The notes below the pieces were generated by a model. The model ran no database searches. It saw only the letters and a list, made by a program, of their open reading frames with translations, and had not been told where the DNA came from. Made by a program: the position numbers and the translations under genes. From Clonostachys chloroleuca (Eukaryota > Ascomycota > Sordariomycetes > Hypocreales > Bionectriaceae): a stretch of DNA of 64,000 nt. Below, piece after piece: positions 22,211 through 36,342 of the stretch. The number at the start of each line of letters is the position of its first letter. The stretch's first letter is position 1. The stretch is from assembly GCA_037952775.1 (NCBI GenBank), contig JBANAY010000003.1:12896001-12960000 (forward strand), given 5' to 3'.

Positions 22211-23598
22211 CAGTGGGTGTGCAAAAGTTTGCGACCACCCGACCCCACCGCCTTTTCGCGCCGACGCGTTCGCGACCCAACCTCCTTCTTTCAACACACA
22301 CAACACAGCCAATTTATAAGTAAAATACATCGCTTTGGAGTCGAGATATCAGGAAATCGTGGTCGAGGCTGCTAATTTTCTCCTGAAGCAAAAGGAGCTA
22401 TGTTGGGGCAGCTAGCTGCAGGAAGGTCCGCACGTGCGGTTGCTCGCGAGTTCCGGACCACACATACCACGGTCTTAGCCCTCAAAAAGCGGTTTGAGGA
22501 AACGGGCTCTGTGGATTATAAGCCAAGATCCGGGCGGCCTAATAAGCTTACGAAGACGGAGAAGCGATATATCGTACGTATGGTATATAAAGATCGCGAT
22601 ATCACATGGGGAGCCCTAACAGCTGAGGTGGATAGCTGCGTCAGCATTGATACAGTTCGATGCGTTGTGCGCAGCCATTTCAAGCGCAAATGGAAGGCTA
22701 TAAAAAGGCCGAAGCTAACAGCAGAAATAGCAGCTATCCGGCTTTATTGGGCACAAGCTTAGTTGGAGGATATTGAGGATTTGGTTGAGGTATTGCTCTT
22801 TGAAGATGAGGGTCTCGTACGGCGGCTTACACTCTTAGATAATCAACTCGGATGAGGTTTCTATTCAGAATAAATCAGATAACCCCAACGTATATCTCTT
22901 CCGGCACCCTCATGAGAAGTACAATAAAGAGCTTGTTAATAAAACAGATCACAACCAGCCTACGCTTTCTCAGATGTATTAGGGAGGAATCTGGAAGACG
23001 GGAAGGACGCCGCTTGTACCAATAACTCGCGATAATAACGCCCCTCGTAAGGGCTATACAGCTTGGAGCTATCAAAAAGCCCTCTATGAGGGGCTTCTGC
23101 CGTTATACGATGGAACCAGAAGATTTCAACAGGATAACGTAAGGATTTATACGTCTGAGAGCTCTATGGCGTGACTAGCTGTATATGGGATTGAGCTGCT
23201 GGAGTGGCCTCCTTGTTCTCCAGATTTGAGCCTAATAGAGAACGTTTGGAGCCTTCTCAAGCGTTAATTAAGGAAGAGATATCCCTTACTTTATCACCTT
23301 AAAAATAATGCAGCTGATAGAGCGATTTTCATAGAATGCGTTCAGCAGGCGTGGTAAGACATCCCCCAGCCTCAAATACGCAGGTTGATAGAGTTACTGC
23401 CCAATAGATTGCGTGTAGTTATCCGTACGCGCGGATGGTATACAAAATATTAATCTACTAGCTTTAGGCTATCTAGAAATATATTTATTATTCTAATTGG
23501 ATGCTTTTTGGGCTAAAAATATATAATCTAAATTGGAAGGTTGGAATAGGTGTGTGGTGTTGTGGTGGGGGTAGTCGCAAACTTTTGCTAGGTTAGTT
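22211..23598 (+). mobile_element. Tc1/mariner-like DNA transposon, inactive, inserted in the Gypsy LTR
   Basis: A 1388-bp element of near-normal G+C within A/T-rich DNA. TA is duplicated at 22209-22210 and 23599-23600; removing the element and one TA restores the sequence seen in the right LTR. The ends share an inverted GCAAAAGTTTGCGAC, although the outermost 10 bases differ. The transposase begins about 22400 with a helix-turn-helix (ARAVAREFRTTHTTVLALKK, SGRPNKLT) and ends with SPDLSLIENVWSLLKR near 23220-23265. A TAG at 22760 (where AQAQLED would be expected) and later stops disable it. It is far less mutated than its host element, so it arrived after most of the RIP had taken place. Confidence 0.9.
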
Positions 23599-23935
23599 TA
23601 TAAGGCGGGCGGTACTAACCTACCTTAGTAACTAATAAGGGTAACTTTACTTTAGATAAATAAAGTCTCGAGTAAAGACTATTATAAATACTCTAGTAAA
23701 CCTATTAATATATATATATATTTATTTCTATAGCTTAGATACTCTTTTAGATAGTTATTAATAATATTATCTATATATCTATTATTACTAGCTTTATAAT
23801 ACTTATATATTAATAGTAATTTATATTATATAGTTATATAATAATCTAATTATACTACTTAGAATAATACTCTAATTAGTTTAATCCTAACCTACCCTAA
23901 ACTCTATTTAATATAAGTTAACTAACTATTATATA
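23599..23935 (+). repeat. Left LTR of the Gypsy relic, inner part
   Basis: Matches the right LTR at about 30662-30993 over its whole length, from AAGGC(G/A)GG to GTTAACTAACT. The two copies differ mainly by C/T and G/A changes. Confidence 0.88.
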
Positions 23936-26900
23936 TTAATAACTCTTATTCAGCTAATTATCTTATCTTAATTACTATATAATAATAAAGAAGATATTAT
24001 AACTACTATAATACCTTAAGCCTAGTAATAATATACTCTTACTACTAATAATAACCTACCTACTCTAACTATTAAGAATAATATTATAGATAAGGATAAT
24101 AATAATTATACTAAGGAAATATAGCTCTTATAAGATTAAATTAACTAGCTTTATATATACCTTATAGATACTTATTAGGAGTTAGCTAATATAATAGCTC
24201 TTATAGTATAATAAGCTGCTATATATACTAATCTCTAAGCTTAAGCTATAACTACTATTTAAGAAAGAGAATTAGAATAACTACTTAAGCTATTACTATC
24301 TGAGATATTTAATAAAATTTAAAATAAACTTTAGGAATTTATAATTTAACTCTAAGTATACTTTAACTACTTTCTTATTATACTTAATACTAGTAAAAGA
24401 AAGATTATATATATCTATTTATAACTTAAGGGAGTTATACTTAATTAGTTTAAATCTATTATAAAGGAATATCTTAATAGATAAAGAAACTAATAAACTA
24501 TTAATATTATAATAAGTTTTAATTATTTTATAGAAATTCTTAAATAAACCTTTAGTACTTACTATCTCTAGTTACTAGTTAAAATTAAATAGAATAAGGA
24601 ATATATTATATCTTACTACTTTAACTAATTTAAAAGAGAAGTTTAGAATAAACTCTATAAAAAGAATAAACTAATAAGTATTTATAAATATATAACTATA
24701 GCTATAAGAATTAATAACTAATAGTACTAGTAGTAAACTTATAAATAATAAATAACTTATTTTACTAATATTAGAAAACTATAATAATAGTATATTATAA
24801 TCTCTAGAATATATATAGAACCTATAGAACTAGAAACTATAGAAAAATATAAATACTATAACTATAATAAGGTTAGATATATCTCCCCCTAATATCCAGA
24901 ACCTAAGAAGGATAAAAAGAAGAAAGATTAGAAACCTACTAAAGATAGTAAGAAGTAATTAGAAGTAATTAGGAAAACTAATATTAAGGTTTTAAAAATA
25001 ATATCTAAAATTAATTAGAAAGAAACTTCTATAATTATTATAATTTCTAAATTTCCTTTAAAAAATATATTTATTTTTAGAGAAGTACTAGAACCTAAGA
25101 AATATATAAAACTTAGTATAATTAGAAAATAATAAAAAAAGATCTAATAGATCTTTTAAAAGCTTAAGAAAAAATTTAAATAAGAGGAATAAGTTCTAGG
25201 ATTTAAACTATTTATTAAATATAAATATATATTCTATTATACTAATAGAGTTATTCTATAAAATACTACTAAAAAGAAATAATACTAATAAATAAGAATA
25301 GAAATTAAAGCTAAATATAATAAACTCTATATATATTATTTAAGAAAGAATATAAAAATAATATCTAGATATATTAGAAGAACTAGTTATTTTTAAAAAT
25401 AATACTATTAGTACTATATAGCTTAGTAATAGTATATATAAAATACTAATCTATATAGAAATTATATAGATATATAACTACTCTCTAGAATTCTAAATAA
25501 CTTATTATAATAACTATTATCTAAAATATTAAATAAAGAGAGTAAAGAATAATTTCTTTTTATATCTAAATAGAAGAATATCTAATAAATATACTATAAA
25601 ATAAATATAATAATTTATATATTAATAATATAGTATAAAATAATATACTATTTTTAAGGAAGATCTAAAAGAATACCCTAAAGAATATACTTATAGTAAA
25701 CTATTAGTAGAATTATACTCTAAACTAAGATATAAAGTTTATAAAAAAACTAAGATTAAACTATAGTATAAAAATAAGGATTTTAAAGATTAGATAATAG
25801 CTAAATATAATAGCTAAATTAAGTAATACTATAACTAGAAATATAGAAACTATTTAAAAGCTAAGAAAATAATATTAGAACTAGCTAAATATAGTAATAA
25901 TAATATAAATCCTATTAAATTATACTTTTAATAATACTAACTATAGGAAAAAGAAATAAGATACTACTATAAATAAAGTATATTATCTCTAATAGATAGT
26001 AGAGAAAGTAATAATATAGAGAAATAAGAAATTATCTCTACTAATAAAAAAAAATAGAATAAAATTTACTCTAATAAAAGAATACTAATTATAATTAATA
26101 AATTAAATAATTAGAAAAAAAAATATAAATAATTTATTTCTAGTTCTATAGATAAATTAAGAACTCTTATAAATATTCTAAAATAGATATTTAAGAATAA
26201 AAAAGAGTAAAAATAATTTAAATAATAAGTTAACTAGATAAAAAATAATATAAACTATCTATAATAGAGCTATAGTATAGTAAAATAATATTAAATTAGA
26301 AAACCCTAGAAGCTATTAAGAGAGGAAATTTAATTAATATTATTATAGATATTAAGATTAAGAGATATTAGCTTATAGTATAGATAGACTATAGAGTATT
26401 AAGTAACTATATTTTACTAATAGTAATTAATTAATTCTATCTATTATAGAGAATAAAGGAAAAGTTCTATAATATTATAACTCTAGATAGAATATTATTT
26501 AAATATAATAATAGAATTATTAACTCTAAAACTAATTATTTTATAATTAAAATCTAAAGAAAGGAATTTAATATTATATATAACTTAGTACTATTAAATT
26601 CCTATAATATTATATTAGGATTATTATAGTTATAAGATATAAACTTACTAATAGATTAATTTACTAACTATATAGAGTAGAGAGATATTTTTATAAATCT
26701 ATATTAGGATTAATAAAAATTAAAATTTTATTAGATATTAGAAGAATATAATAATTCCTTAATAACTAAAAGTATTACTATAAAAAACTAATATAATAAC
26801 TTAAAATAATAAGTAGATATAGTAGTTATAGCCTTAATAGTACTATAACTTAGTATATTAAAAAATCTATTCTACTAAGAATTATAATAAATAAAATAAA

Positions 26901-29900
26901 TCTTAGATTAGATATAAAAATTAAAATAACTCTTAGAAATAAACTTTATTAATTAAATATATATAATAAATTAATAAAAATATAATTATAATATTAAGTT
27001 TAATTTATAATATAAATAAGCTAGAAAGAAATAATTATAAAAAGATAAAGAGAAATACTTTAACAAAGAAAGACTAGATTATATTCTAAAGGAATATTAG
27101 AAATATAATAAAATATTTAAAAAAAACTCTAGAAACTAGATTACTATAATATAGCTAATAGAACTATAAAATCTCTATTATTAAAGAAGAAGAACTAGCC
27201 TTCTATAAACTCTATAACCTTATAAAACCCTAGTTATAAATACTCTATAAATATATTAATAATATATTAATAAAAAGCTATATATAGTTATTAACTTTAT
27301 CTATAGAATACCTTATAATATTTATATCTAAGAAAAATAGTAAACTCTATTTAGTTATTAACTATTACTAGCTAAATAAAATTATATATAAAAACAGAAT
27401 ACCCTTATTACTAATTATAGAACTTAGAAACTAATTATAGAGTAAATAATAGTTTACTATACTAGATCTAAAAAAAGCTTATAACTTAATATAAATTAAA
27501 GAAAGAAATAAATAGAAAATAGTATTTAGAATAAAGTTTAGCTTATATAAGTACTTTATTATACTCTTCAGATTAATAAATATATTTATAATATTCTAAT
27601 AAATAATAAATTAAATACTCTAGGAGTATCTTAATATCTTTATAGTTATATATCTTAATAATATTTTAATATTTTTAGATAATTTAGATATATATAAAGA
27701 ATATATATATAAAGTCTTAAAGAAACTAGAAGATATAAATCTCCTAGTAGAATCTAAGAAAAGTTAGTTTTATATTAAGGAAGTTAACTTCCTAGAATAT
27801 ATTATTTAACTAAATAAAATATAAATAAAAAAGAGTAAAATTATTATAATTTCTAAATAGAAAGAATTAATAAATATTAAAAAAGTATAAGCCTTTCTTA
27901 GATTTACTAATTACTATTAATAATTTATTAAAGACTATAGAAAGATTATTATACTATTATATAATCTAATAAAAAAAGAAAAAGAATTTTAATAGAACTT
28001 AAAATATTAAGATATATTTAATAATATTAAGAATTATATAACTAATAAGCTTATACTATAGATAGTTAATCTAAATAGGGAAGTAGAATTTAAAACTAAT
28101 ACTTTAGACTTTATAATTAGTATATAAATTAGCTAAAGGGATAATAAAGGAAAACTATATTCTATAGTATTCTACTTAAAGAAGCTATATAGTATAGAAC
28201 TTAACTACCCTATCTATAATAAAGAATTTATAACTATTATATATATATTTAAAGAATTTAAATACTACTATCTAGGAATATAATATAAGATTAAGGTATA
28301 TATAAATTATAAAAAATTTAGTATTTTACTATAATATAATAATTTAATAGGAGATAAATATACTATACTAAATATTTATCTAAATTTAACTATAAAATTA
28401 TATATTAAAAAGAATTAGAAAATAGAAGAGCTAATACTCTTAGCTAGAAACCTAAATATAAATAAATAATCTTAAAAACTAATAGATAATTATTTTTAAT
28501 AATTAATAAAGGATATTTAATATAATAAACCTTAGGTACTATACTAAAAGAAATAGTATATATTAAAATCCAGATAGATATTATACTAGATATAAAGATA
28601 CTATAATAAGATATAAGAATAGTACTTATTAAAGAAATCTATAAATATCTATTCTTAGAATATTAAAAAGTTAAGAAAATATTTAATAAAATAAGATAAT
28701 ATTATAATTACCTTAGTCTATAAAAAGATATATAAACTATAGTTTTAGAATATAATACTTATATATAAATTAAATCTATAAGATATAAACTATATAGAGA
28801 ATTTAAACTAGTTTTAGTACTAAAATAGCTATAGTAATTAATATTCTTTAACTATATTATTAAGCTACTATTATTAATAGAACCTATAATAGAAGTTTAG
28901 TATAATAATATCTTAATTATTATTAATAGATTTATAAAATATAGATATTTTATTCTATATAAGGAAGTAAGCTCTATAGAAGACCTTATATACTAATTCC
29001 TATAATATATAGTTAGTTACTATAGACTATCTAAGGAAATAATCTTAGATAGAGAAATAACTTTTATCTTTAAGTTTTAGTAATTATTTATAGTATAAAT
29101 AGATATTAAGTATAAGCTCTTAATAGCTTACTATCCCTAAAGTAGTAGATAAATAGAATATTTAAACTAAATATTAGAATAATACTTATAAATATATATT
29201 AATTATAAATAAGATAATTAAATATAACTATTACTTATAGTATAAATTATATATAATAGTTCAGTATAAGAATCTATCTAGCTTATATATATATATATAA
29301 ATTATAGCTATAAATTAGAATTCTAGAACTAGTAAATACTTAATAGACTAAATATATTTACTACTATACTTATAAAAGAAATATTATATTTATTATATAT
29401 AGAAATAAAAATAGAATTAGAATTTATCTAAAAAAGAATAAAAAAATATTATAATAAAATAAAATTAAAGAAACTAATTTTAAAGAAAGAAAATAAAGTC
29501 TATTTATTTTATAAAAATATTATAATAATATAACTAAGTAATAAATTAAATTATAAAAAACTTAGATTATTTAAAATTAAAAAGAAAAAATCAGATACTA
29601 ACTATAAACTATTACTACTAGATATAATATATATCTATCTAGTTTTTTATATCTTATTACTTAAAAAAGTACTAAAGAATACTCTAGACTAAGATTATCT
29701 AATTAAAGTCTATAAAAAAAAATATAAGCTAGAAAAAATATTAAAAAAGAAAATTAAAAATAAATAAATATTTTATTTAATAAAATAGAAGAGATATAAT
29801 AAAAAAGATAATATATAGAAACCTACTAAATACTTAAAGAACTATTAGTAGTTTATCTACTAGTTCTACTAGAAAAAGAAAGATTAGTAATACTATCTTA

Positions 29901-30639
29901 GATAATATTACTAAAAAGATCCTCTATAGAAGAATTAAAAGAAAAACTAGAAAAATTAACTATCTCTATAGTATAAATACTTTAGATTTAGAATACTAAC
30001 TTATTCTCTTAAAGTCTAAATATACTCTAATTCCTTCTAATAATTTCTCTTCTCTACTTCTTTCTATTCCTCCTCTTCTAATATCTCTATATTATTTAAA
30101 CCCTTCTTTAGTATCTTTATACCCTTCTTATAAAGCTACTTCTATATCTTCTATAAATAGGAAATTTATATAAAAGCTTTAGCTAATACTATCTTAGCTT
30201 AGAACTCTTTATTCTTAAAATAAGAAAGCTTTTTATTAATTTTCTTAACTATATAAATTAGTAGTTATAGTAATACTAACTATAAAATATACTTACTTAA
30301 TAATATCAGAGATTATAAATAATTATATAAATAATTTAAATAATAATAAGTTATATAGTAACTAATATTCAGAATAATAATATATAAAGTATTCTTTTTA
30401 ATATAATAGGAATATAGAAAAACCTTAAAACTATATATAATAATATATTCTGACTTTTAGATATAATTATATACTAATTCAGATTTCTTTTATTTTAATA
30501 TATAGCTAGATATTTTATTAATAAATAATTACTATATAAAATAAATATAGGATTAAGTATATATATTAATAGTATAATATAATAAAATAGCTTTAGGAAT
30601 AAAACTAATAGGGAGGGAGTATTATATTATAAATAAAAA

Positions 30640-30993
30640 CTACCTTTAGACTATAGGAAGTTATATATAAGGCAGGTAGTACTAATCTACCTTAGTAACT
30701 AATAAGGGTAACTTTACTTTAGATAAGTAAAGTCTTAAATAAAAACTATTATAAATACTCTAGTAAACCTATTAATATATATATATATTTATTTCTATAG
30801 CTTAGATACTCTTTCAGATAGTTATTAATAATATTATCTATATATCTATTATTACTAGCTTTATAATACTTATATATTAATAGTAACTTATATTATATAG
30901 CTATATAATAACCTAATTATATTACTTAGAATAATACTCTGATTAGTTTAACCCCGACCTACCCTAGACCCTGTCCAGTATAAGTTAACTAAC
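30640..30993 (+). repeat. Right LTR of the Gypsy relic
   Basis: Continuous LTR of about 350 bp preceded by a purine-rich tract. It keeps more G/C than the left copy near its 3' end (CCCCGACCTACCCTAGACCC), the part also found inverted near 40.6 kb. Confidence 0.88.
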
Positions 30994-30995
30994 TG

Positions 30996-31440
30996 TTATA
31001 AGATTAGATCTTCTAAAAGCTTAGAGTATACTAGAGTAGTATACTCTTAATACTTTAGATAATCTATATATATATATTTATTTATAGATAGAATACTAAC
31101 TAGATTAGCTATTAATAATAAATATTAGTTTATATATACTACTATAAGTCCAATCTTACTTATTTAATTTAATATCTAACTTTTAAGTAATAACTCTATT
31201 ATCCCTCTCTCCTTAGTATAATTATAAACTAAATAAAGATTATCCTTTGTTTACCCTATAGCTAAAGAATATACTATTTATAATATTTATAGGAAGTTAA
31301 AAATATCTCTTATAGTATAAATAGTAATTTAATAATCTAGAAAAATAAAGCTTATAGTTATAAAGTATAACTCAATAAGTATAAAAAATAAATATATTTC
31401 TAAAAGCTATTAATTAATATTATTAAGTACTGATAGGTTC
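30996..31440. repeat. A/T-rich RIP-degraded DNA right of the Gypsy element
   Basis: TA-rich, no coding motif recognised. Confidence 0.65.
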
Positions 31441-31649
31441 GTGGGAATCCGTCAATCGTAGGGAGGGTAGGGTTAGCTACGGCCAACATCTCAACAAGGA
31501 GCCAAAAACGAGATGCATTCAAAACACGGCTTTTGGGTTGGTTGTATGTTTGGTGTGAATTGCATTCATTTGATCAATTGATCGCTCATAGCGAACTTGC
31601 TATCAGAGCCCGTAAAGGCACTTTTCAAAGCATCATTCAATAAGGCAAA
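31441..31649. other. Short island of normal composition
   Basis: About 200 bases of ordinary composition between two relics, without a recognisable feature. Confidence 0.4.
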
Positions 31650-32220
31650 AAAAAATAATAGTATAAAAGATCGTATGTTTTATTCTTAAAGTCTGCAGTC
31701 AAAGACTGGCTTTTATACTTCCTTGGAGCAAAGGCAGCCTCTCATTATTAGAGGGTTTTCTTTCTATTTATAATAGAATAAGATATTTCTAATAAAATAA
31801 TATAAGAATTTATAATTTGAATAATATATATTAATAGCTATAAATCTATAGGATTAAATAGATTATTAGCTATTATTTTTACTAGATCTTAATCTAATAG
31901 AGTATATTTAGAAAAAATTAAAAAAATCTTATATAACTTTATTCTAAAACTTATAATCTTAGTAATAATAAGATTAATAGAGTAAAATTAGTAGTATAGC
32001 TGAAAGAAGTATAAGACTATATTAACTAGATCTTTATATATAAACTTATTAACTTATTACCTTACTATATCCTTATAATTATTCAGATCAAGAGGTTTTA
32101 TATAAAATACTAATATTTAGCCTTTAAACTATCTATATATAATATTAGCTTTATTTTTAGCTTAATTTAGAAGAGTTATAGCTATTCTAATATTAGGTAT
32201 TAAGGATATTTTATAGGTAC
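31650..32220 (+). mobile_element. RIP-destroyed Tc1-like transposase relic
   Basis: A/T-rich DNA in which one stretch at about 31885-31960 still reads LDLNLIEYI-KKLKKILYNF, the decayed form of the Tc1/mariner C-terminal signature SPDLNPIEHVW...LK. Stops elsewhere leave no open frame. Ends and target duplication were not identified, so the limits are approximate. It lies just upstream of the deacetylase promoter. Confidence 0.65.
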
Positions 32221-32612
32221 TAATGTAGCTGTTCGTAGACTAATGGCACCAAACTTTAATAAGAAAAAGTATCTCAGCCAACCGATCACCTTAGGTCAGC
32301 ATTACATGCTTATGTGATCAGGGATCTTCGCTGCATCGTGCCATGTTGTCGCACTGTTATTGGGTTGCATGTCGCTGTAACTCAAGCGGCGCTACGTGGC
32401 TCCACATGCAGCCATGTCAATTACATGGCCTTGAACATGAGCTGATGTGTTTCGTTGCAACGACCTGTACCTGATAACCGGCTACAAGGATAAATGACTT
32501 CGGCCAATGCTACGGCTGTCTGTGCTTTCATACAGATCCTGGCTATAACGTAAGTTTGAACTGGCGTCCAGCTCGTAATTCGGTATTGCATTTTGGAGAT
32601 CAACTGCTCACT
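32221..32612 (+). promoter_or_regulatory. Upstream region of the deacetylase gene
   Basis: Normal-composition DNA between the transposon relic and the deacetylase start; it should hold the promoter. An alternative in-frame ATG lies at 32556. No defined motif was identified. Confidence 0.45.
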
Positions 32613-34066
32613 ATGCCTTCTACTCTTTCGCCCGAGAAAACTGCGGATCCCCCAAAGTTTGTGAGATTCACAAACGGAAGAGTGGTGCAGGGTTCCGACT
32701 TTGTGAGTTCCGATGTGTGGGTAGATTCTGTGGCCGGCACAATCTGCAAGGCGCCGTCACAAAGCCTGGACACGGAGGCAGTCGAGATTGTCGATTTGCA
32801 GGGCAAAATCCTCTCTCCTGGCTTTATTGACGTGCAAATCAACGGTGCTTTCGGCTTTGACTTTTCCAACACCGACTGTGTGCACGACTCTACAAAGTTT
32901 CAACGTGAATTGCACGAGTTGAACCAGCGGCTGCTGGAAACCGGCACGACCAGCTACCTTCCAACGATGACGAGCCAGTTTTCTCAGACCTACCACCATG
33001 TACGTACACGCCTGATTAATGCTACATGTGTCAGCGCATACCAGTTCTAACTGACCACTCAGGCGCTGAAATTTCTCGGGCCGACGGGAGCCAGTAGACG
33101 CACCGAGACCGGTGCAGAATCCCTAGGAGCCCACTGTGAGGGGCCCTTCTTTGCGCATACTCAGAAGGGATGCCACAGCCCAGAGGCGATCCTCAGCCTT
33201 GGCAACACGAGTGAGCCGAGCCTTCTCATCCAGGTCTATGGAGAAAAGAATCTGAAAGCGAACCATCATGTGAAAATGGTGACATTGGCTCCAGAGCGAG
33301 ATGGAGCTTTGGACTCAATCCGCATGCTGAAAGAATGGGGTATCATTGCGAGTATAGGTCATACGGCAGCCACGTATGAGCAGGCTGTTCTCGGCGTCAA
33401 GGCCGGGTCTCCCATGGTCACTCACCTCTTCAACGCCATGAATCAGCTTCACCACCGAGAGCCCAGTGTGTTCGGCCTCATCGCGTCATCCAAAGACAGA
33501 GTTTTCGATGAGCGCGTCGACCTCGCCGACGATGGACGTCCTTACTTCGGTATTATTGCCGATGGAATTCACCTCCATCCTGCTAGCATCAGGCTAGCCT
33601 ATGGTGCCCATCCCGAGGGCCTCATCCTAATCACGGATGCTGTCATGTTCATGGGGATGCCCGATGGAAGCTATGAGTGGACCAACGGACAGCGCACAGT
33701 CAAAAAGGGAATGACCTTGATGTTAGAAGGCACCAATACATTGGCTGGCAGGTACGGTGCTACCCTCCATTACCTCGTTGCACATGGAAGTGGGCTAACA
33801 TGTAGATGCTGCGCAGTGGAATCGACCTCCTGAGCTGTGTGAACAATTTTATGAAGTGGACAGGGTGCTCTATCCCCGACGCGATCAGAGCGGTTACGTC
33901 AACCCCAGCGACTATGCTTGGTGTATCAGGTTCCAAGGGATTTCTTCAGGTCGGAGCAGATGCGGACCTGTTAATACTGGAAGATGATTATACGAACGGC
34001 TCCGCGGCTCTAGCAATCAACGAAGTATGGAAATTTGGCAGACGGGTCATTGCAGCAGCAAAATAG
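32613..34066 (+). CDS. dac1: N-acetylglucosamine-6-phosphate deacetylase
   Basis: Cytosolic enzyme converting GlcNAc-6-phosphate to glucosamine-6-phosphate and acetate. 441 aa after removal of introns 33000-33062 and 33752-33816; the frame is unbroken. Amidohydrolase landmarks: LSPGFIDVQINGAFGFDF, the metal-binding AHCEGPFF, IGHTAATYEQA, THLFNAMNQLHHREP, ADGIHLHP and the catalytic Asp in LITDAVMFMG. The length suits the family. ATG 32613 (MPSTLSPEK) was chosen; an upstream in-frame ATG at 32556 would add 19 residues. The downstream kinase and regulator genes lie on the same strand, so the three form the core of the GlcNAc catabolic cluster. Confidence 0.95.
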
Positions 34067-34510
34067 TTTTCCTCGTTATATTCCCAAAGAACACAATAGA
34101 TCGTCATAAGTAGGATTCTACTTCTCTTTCTGTGACTTCCCGATGCAATGACAGTTCCACTAGGCACAAATCTTTACTCGCAGACAGCCTCCGCCATGTC
34201 AGTAGGGTTGTTGGTACGTGGAAATGTGTTAGACCCTCCTTTGGTTATCATTGTTTTGTGGACCCGTAAGCTATCGCAAGGACACTCGTGTCAGGTAGTA
34301 GGTTGATGTAACGAATAGTCATTATCCTAGTTCGGTGGAGAGCAAGGATCATGCATGGCACTTCTGTTGAAGTCGAAAGCCTAGATATAGTACTTTGTGT
34401 ACGAGCTTCTTAATCGCTTCTATTACCTGAAAAACACGCCAAATTTTGGCCTGTTTCTTATTAACTCTCCACCAGTCTCTAAGCCACCCCCAGGGCGCAA
34501 TAATTCACCA
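34067..34510 (+). promoter_or_regulatory. Intergenic between deacetylase and kinase genes
   Basis: About 440 bases of normal composition holding the deacetylase 3' end and the kinase promoter. No specific motif recognised. Confidence 0.4.
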
Positions 34511-36189
34511 ATGTCTCTCGCCGCGCTTCAAGAGTATCAAACGCTACGAGACCCTCACAACAAGAGGAAACATGATGACATGTCTGCAGAACCTATAGAA
34601 CGATCCTATGAGATTATTTTAGAGGACATTATCAAGGAACTCGAAAAACATCAAAGCACAGAACGGTTATTGTCCATGTCAGCGGGTCTTGTCCAGCAGA
34701 TAGACCAATGTTGTAAGGGAAGTGCACATGCCATGCTGCCATCTTTCGTCAAAGACTCTCGAATCGGGTCTGAGACGGGTAACTTCCTCTGTCTGGACAT
34801 TGGTGGATCAACGCTTCGAGCAGCGTTGGTGTCCTTGCGTGAATCAAATACGACAGTCGGCCAAAGTTCAACAATCATGGACGTGAGATCTTGGGCAATT
34901 ACGAAGGAGCTGAAGGGTTCATCTGGGAAAAGATTCCTGGGATGGATTGCGAGCACAGTAGCTCAAATGCTCAGAGATAGTGGAGTGCCAAAACCAAGGG
35001 AGCAGACCGATGTCAGAGCTAGCCTCACCTGGTCATTTCCCTTCGAGTATGTTGTGTCCAAAAATCTGTCTTTTTCTTTGTCTCTGTTTCTCTATCTTTA
35101 TCTCTTTCTCTTCTCCCACTTTTTCTCATTCTAACGTTTTCCGACCAGACAGCAATCGATTGAAAAAGGCACAATCCTGCAATGTGGGAAGGGATTCTCC
35201 GTCTTTGACGAGCTGGTAGGGTGCGAAGTCAGCAGCCTTCTCCGCGAGGCATTCGAAGAAGAGGTCAGTGAACTATGTGTCTATATCTAAGTAACGGGGG
35301 CTAATCCTCAGCGTGGCTGCAGGGAGTAAAAATTCAACTCGAGTCCATCGTGAACGATACCATCGCAACCCTACTCGCTGGCAAGCGCGACGAGCCCAGC
35401 ATGCAGACATCGATCATCCTCGGGACGGGCCTCAATGCCGCTGCGACGTTCAACATGCCCAGGCTTGACGAACGAAAGTTTAGCAAGCACCCGCAGGGCT
35501 GGATAGAGCCCAACACGCGGGTTCTGGTCAATACTGAGCTCAGTCTGCTCGGCAATGGCATTTTCCCGCAGACTATATGGGACGAGATGCTCACAGAGGG
35601 TATCGCGAAGGACAGCACCTGCGTCCAGCCCCTCGAATACCTCTGCGGTGGATACTACATGGGCGAGATCTTTAGAATGACCTGGATCTGGGCCATTCGC
35701 TCCGGGGCCTTCTTCTCTAGCTACATACCCGAACGCCTTCTGCAACCATTCAGTCTCGGGTCCCCAATCTTGGCCGAGCTTGTAGGCGACGGAACAGAGG
35801 ATTTGACAGTCTCATCAGCAGCACTTGCCCGGTATCTGGGCTCGACATGTCTAAAGGCTTTCAGTTTAGCAGACCTCCGAGCAATAAAGTCGATTGCGAG
35901 AGCTGTTGCGCTGCGTGCCGCGGCATACGCAGCAGCGAGTATACACGCACTCTCAACTATTAGCCAACAGGATTGCGGAGGCAACGATGGGGCTCATTCG
36001 GGTCGTATCGTGATAGGGGTATCAGGAGCCGTGTTTGAGAAGCTCCCTGGGTTCAAGCCGGCTTGCGAGAACGTGCTCAATGAGATGGCACGAGCCGACG
36101 GTCTGCCGTACCACTTTGCTCTGCATATGGTAGCAAATGGTAGTATAATCGGCGCAGCAGTCGCAGCCGCTGTCTGTAGTAGTAGATAG
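34511..36189 (+). CDS. hxk3: Hexokinase-family GlcNAc kinase
   Basis: 505-aa hexokinase-fold protein, likely to phosphorylate GlcNAc at O6 before deacetylation. Introns 35047-35148 and 35264-35322 splice in frame. Motifs in order: phosphate-1 FLCLDIGGSTLRAALVSL, sugar-binding LTWSFPFEQQSIEKG, VNDTIATLLAG with the catalytic Asp, phosphate-2 IILGTGLNAAATF, NTELSLLGNG in place of the glucokinase NTEWGAFG, and the adenosine motif GVSGAVFEKLPGFK. The departures from glucose hexokinases around NTE-W-G-A fit the divergent Hxs/Hxk3 group tied to GlcNAc. ATG 34511 (MSLAALQEYQ) is the first good start. It sits between the deacetylase and the regulator gene. Confidence 0.9.
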
Positions 36190-36342
36190 AGCGCAATCTT
36201 GAGACTTATCAATGTGGAATAGAGCAAAACGAGATGTCATGTGGAGCCGCTTAGGTCATCTACTCACCTCGTATTTCCAATCATAAATTCCGATCTTGGA
36301 TCGTCAACCCGTGAACTTATCTCTGCTTCTACCCAAAAGATC

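Larger units (their letters stand above)
22168..30995 (+). mobile_element. RIP-destroyed Gypsy LTR retrotransposon
   Basis: Two LTRs (left 22168-22210 plus 23599-23935, right about 30640-30993) bracket about 6.7 kb of A/T-rich internal DNA. Decayed but recognisable plus-strand pol motifs lie in the usual Gypsy order: RT at about 27470-27600 (KAYNLI, then FRIKFSLYKYF), the YLDD-type site as IYLNNILIF near 27645, RNase H at about 28090-28250 (DFIIS, ELNYPIYNKEF) and integrase at about 29140-29220 (reading as a stop-ridden HP-SSGQTER-NQTLEQYL block). A purine-rich tract at about 30612-30622 fits the polypurine tract. Frames are interrupted every few codons, mostly where CAA, CAG or CGA would be expected, so the copy is dead. 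It splits the GlcNAc cluster. Confidence 0.88.

Noticed and set aside
23936..30639. Regular short TA-rich spacing that looks like arrays of repeats
   Set aside because: It is explained by RIP of one Gypsy interior; no repeat-spacer regularity, hence no CRISPR-like or satellite structure.
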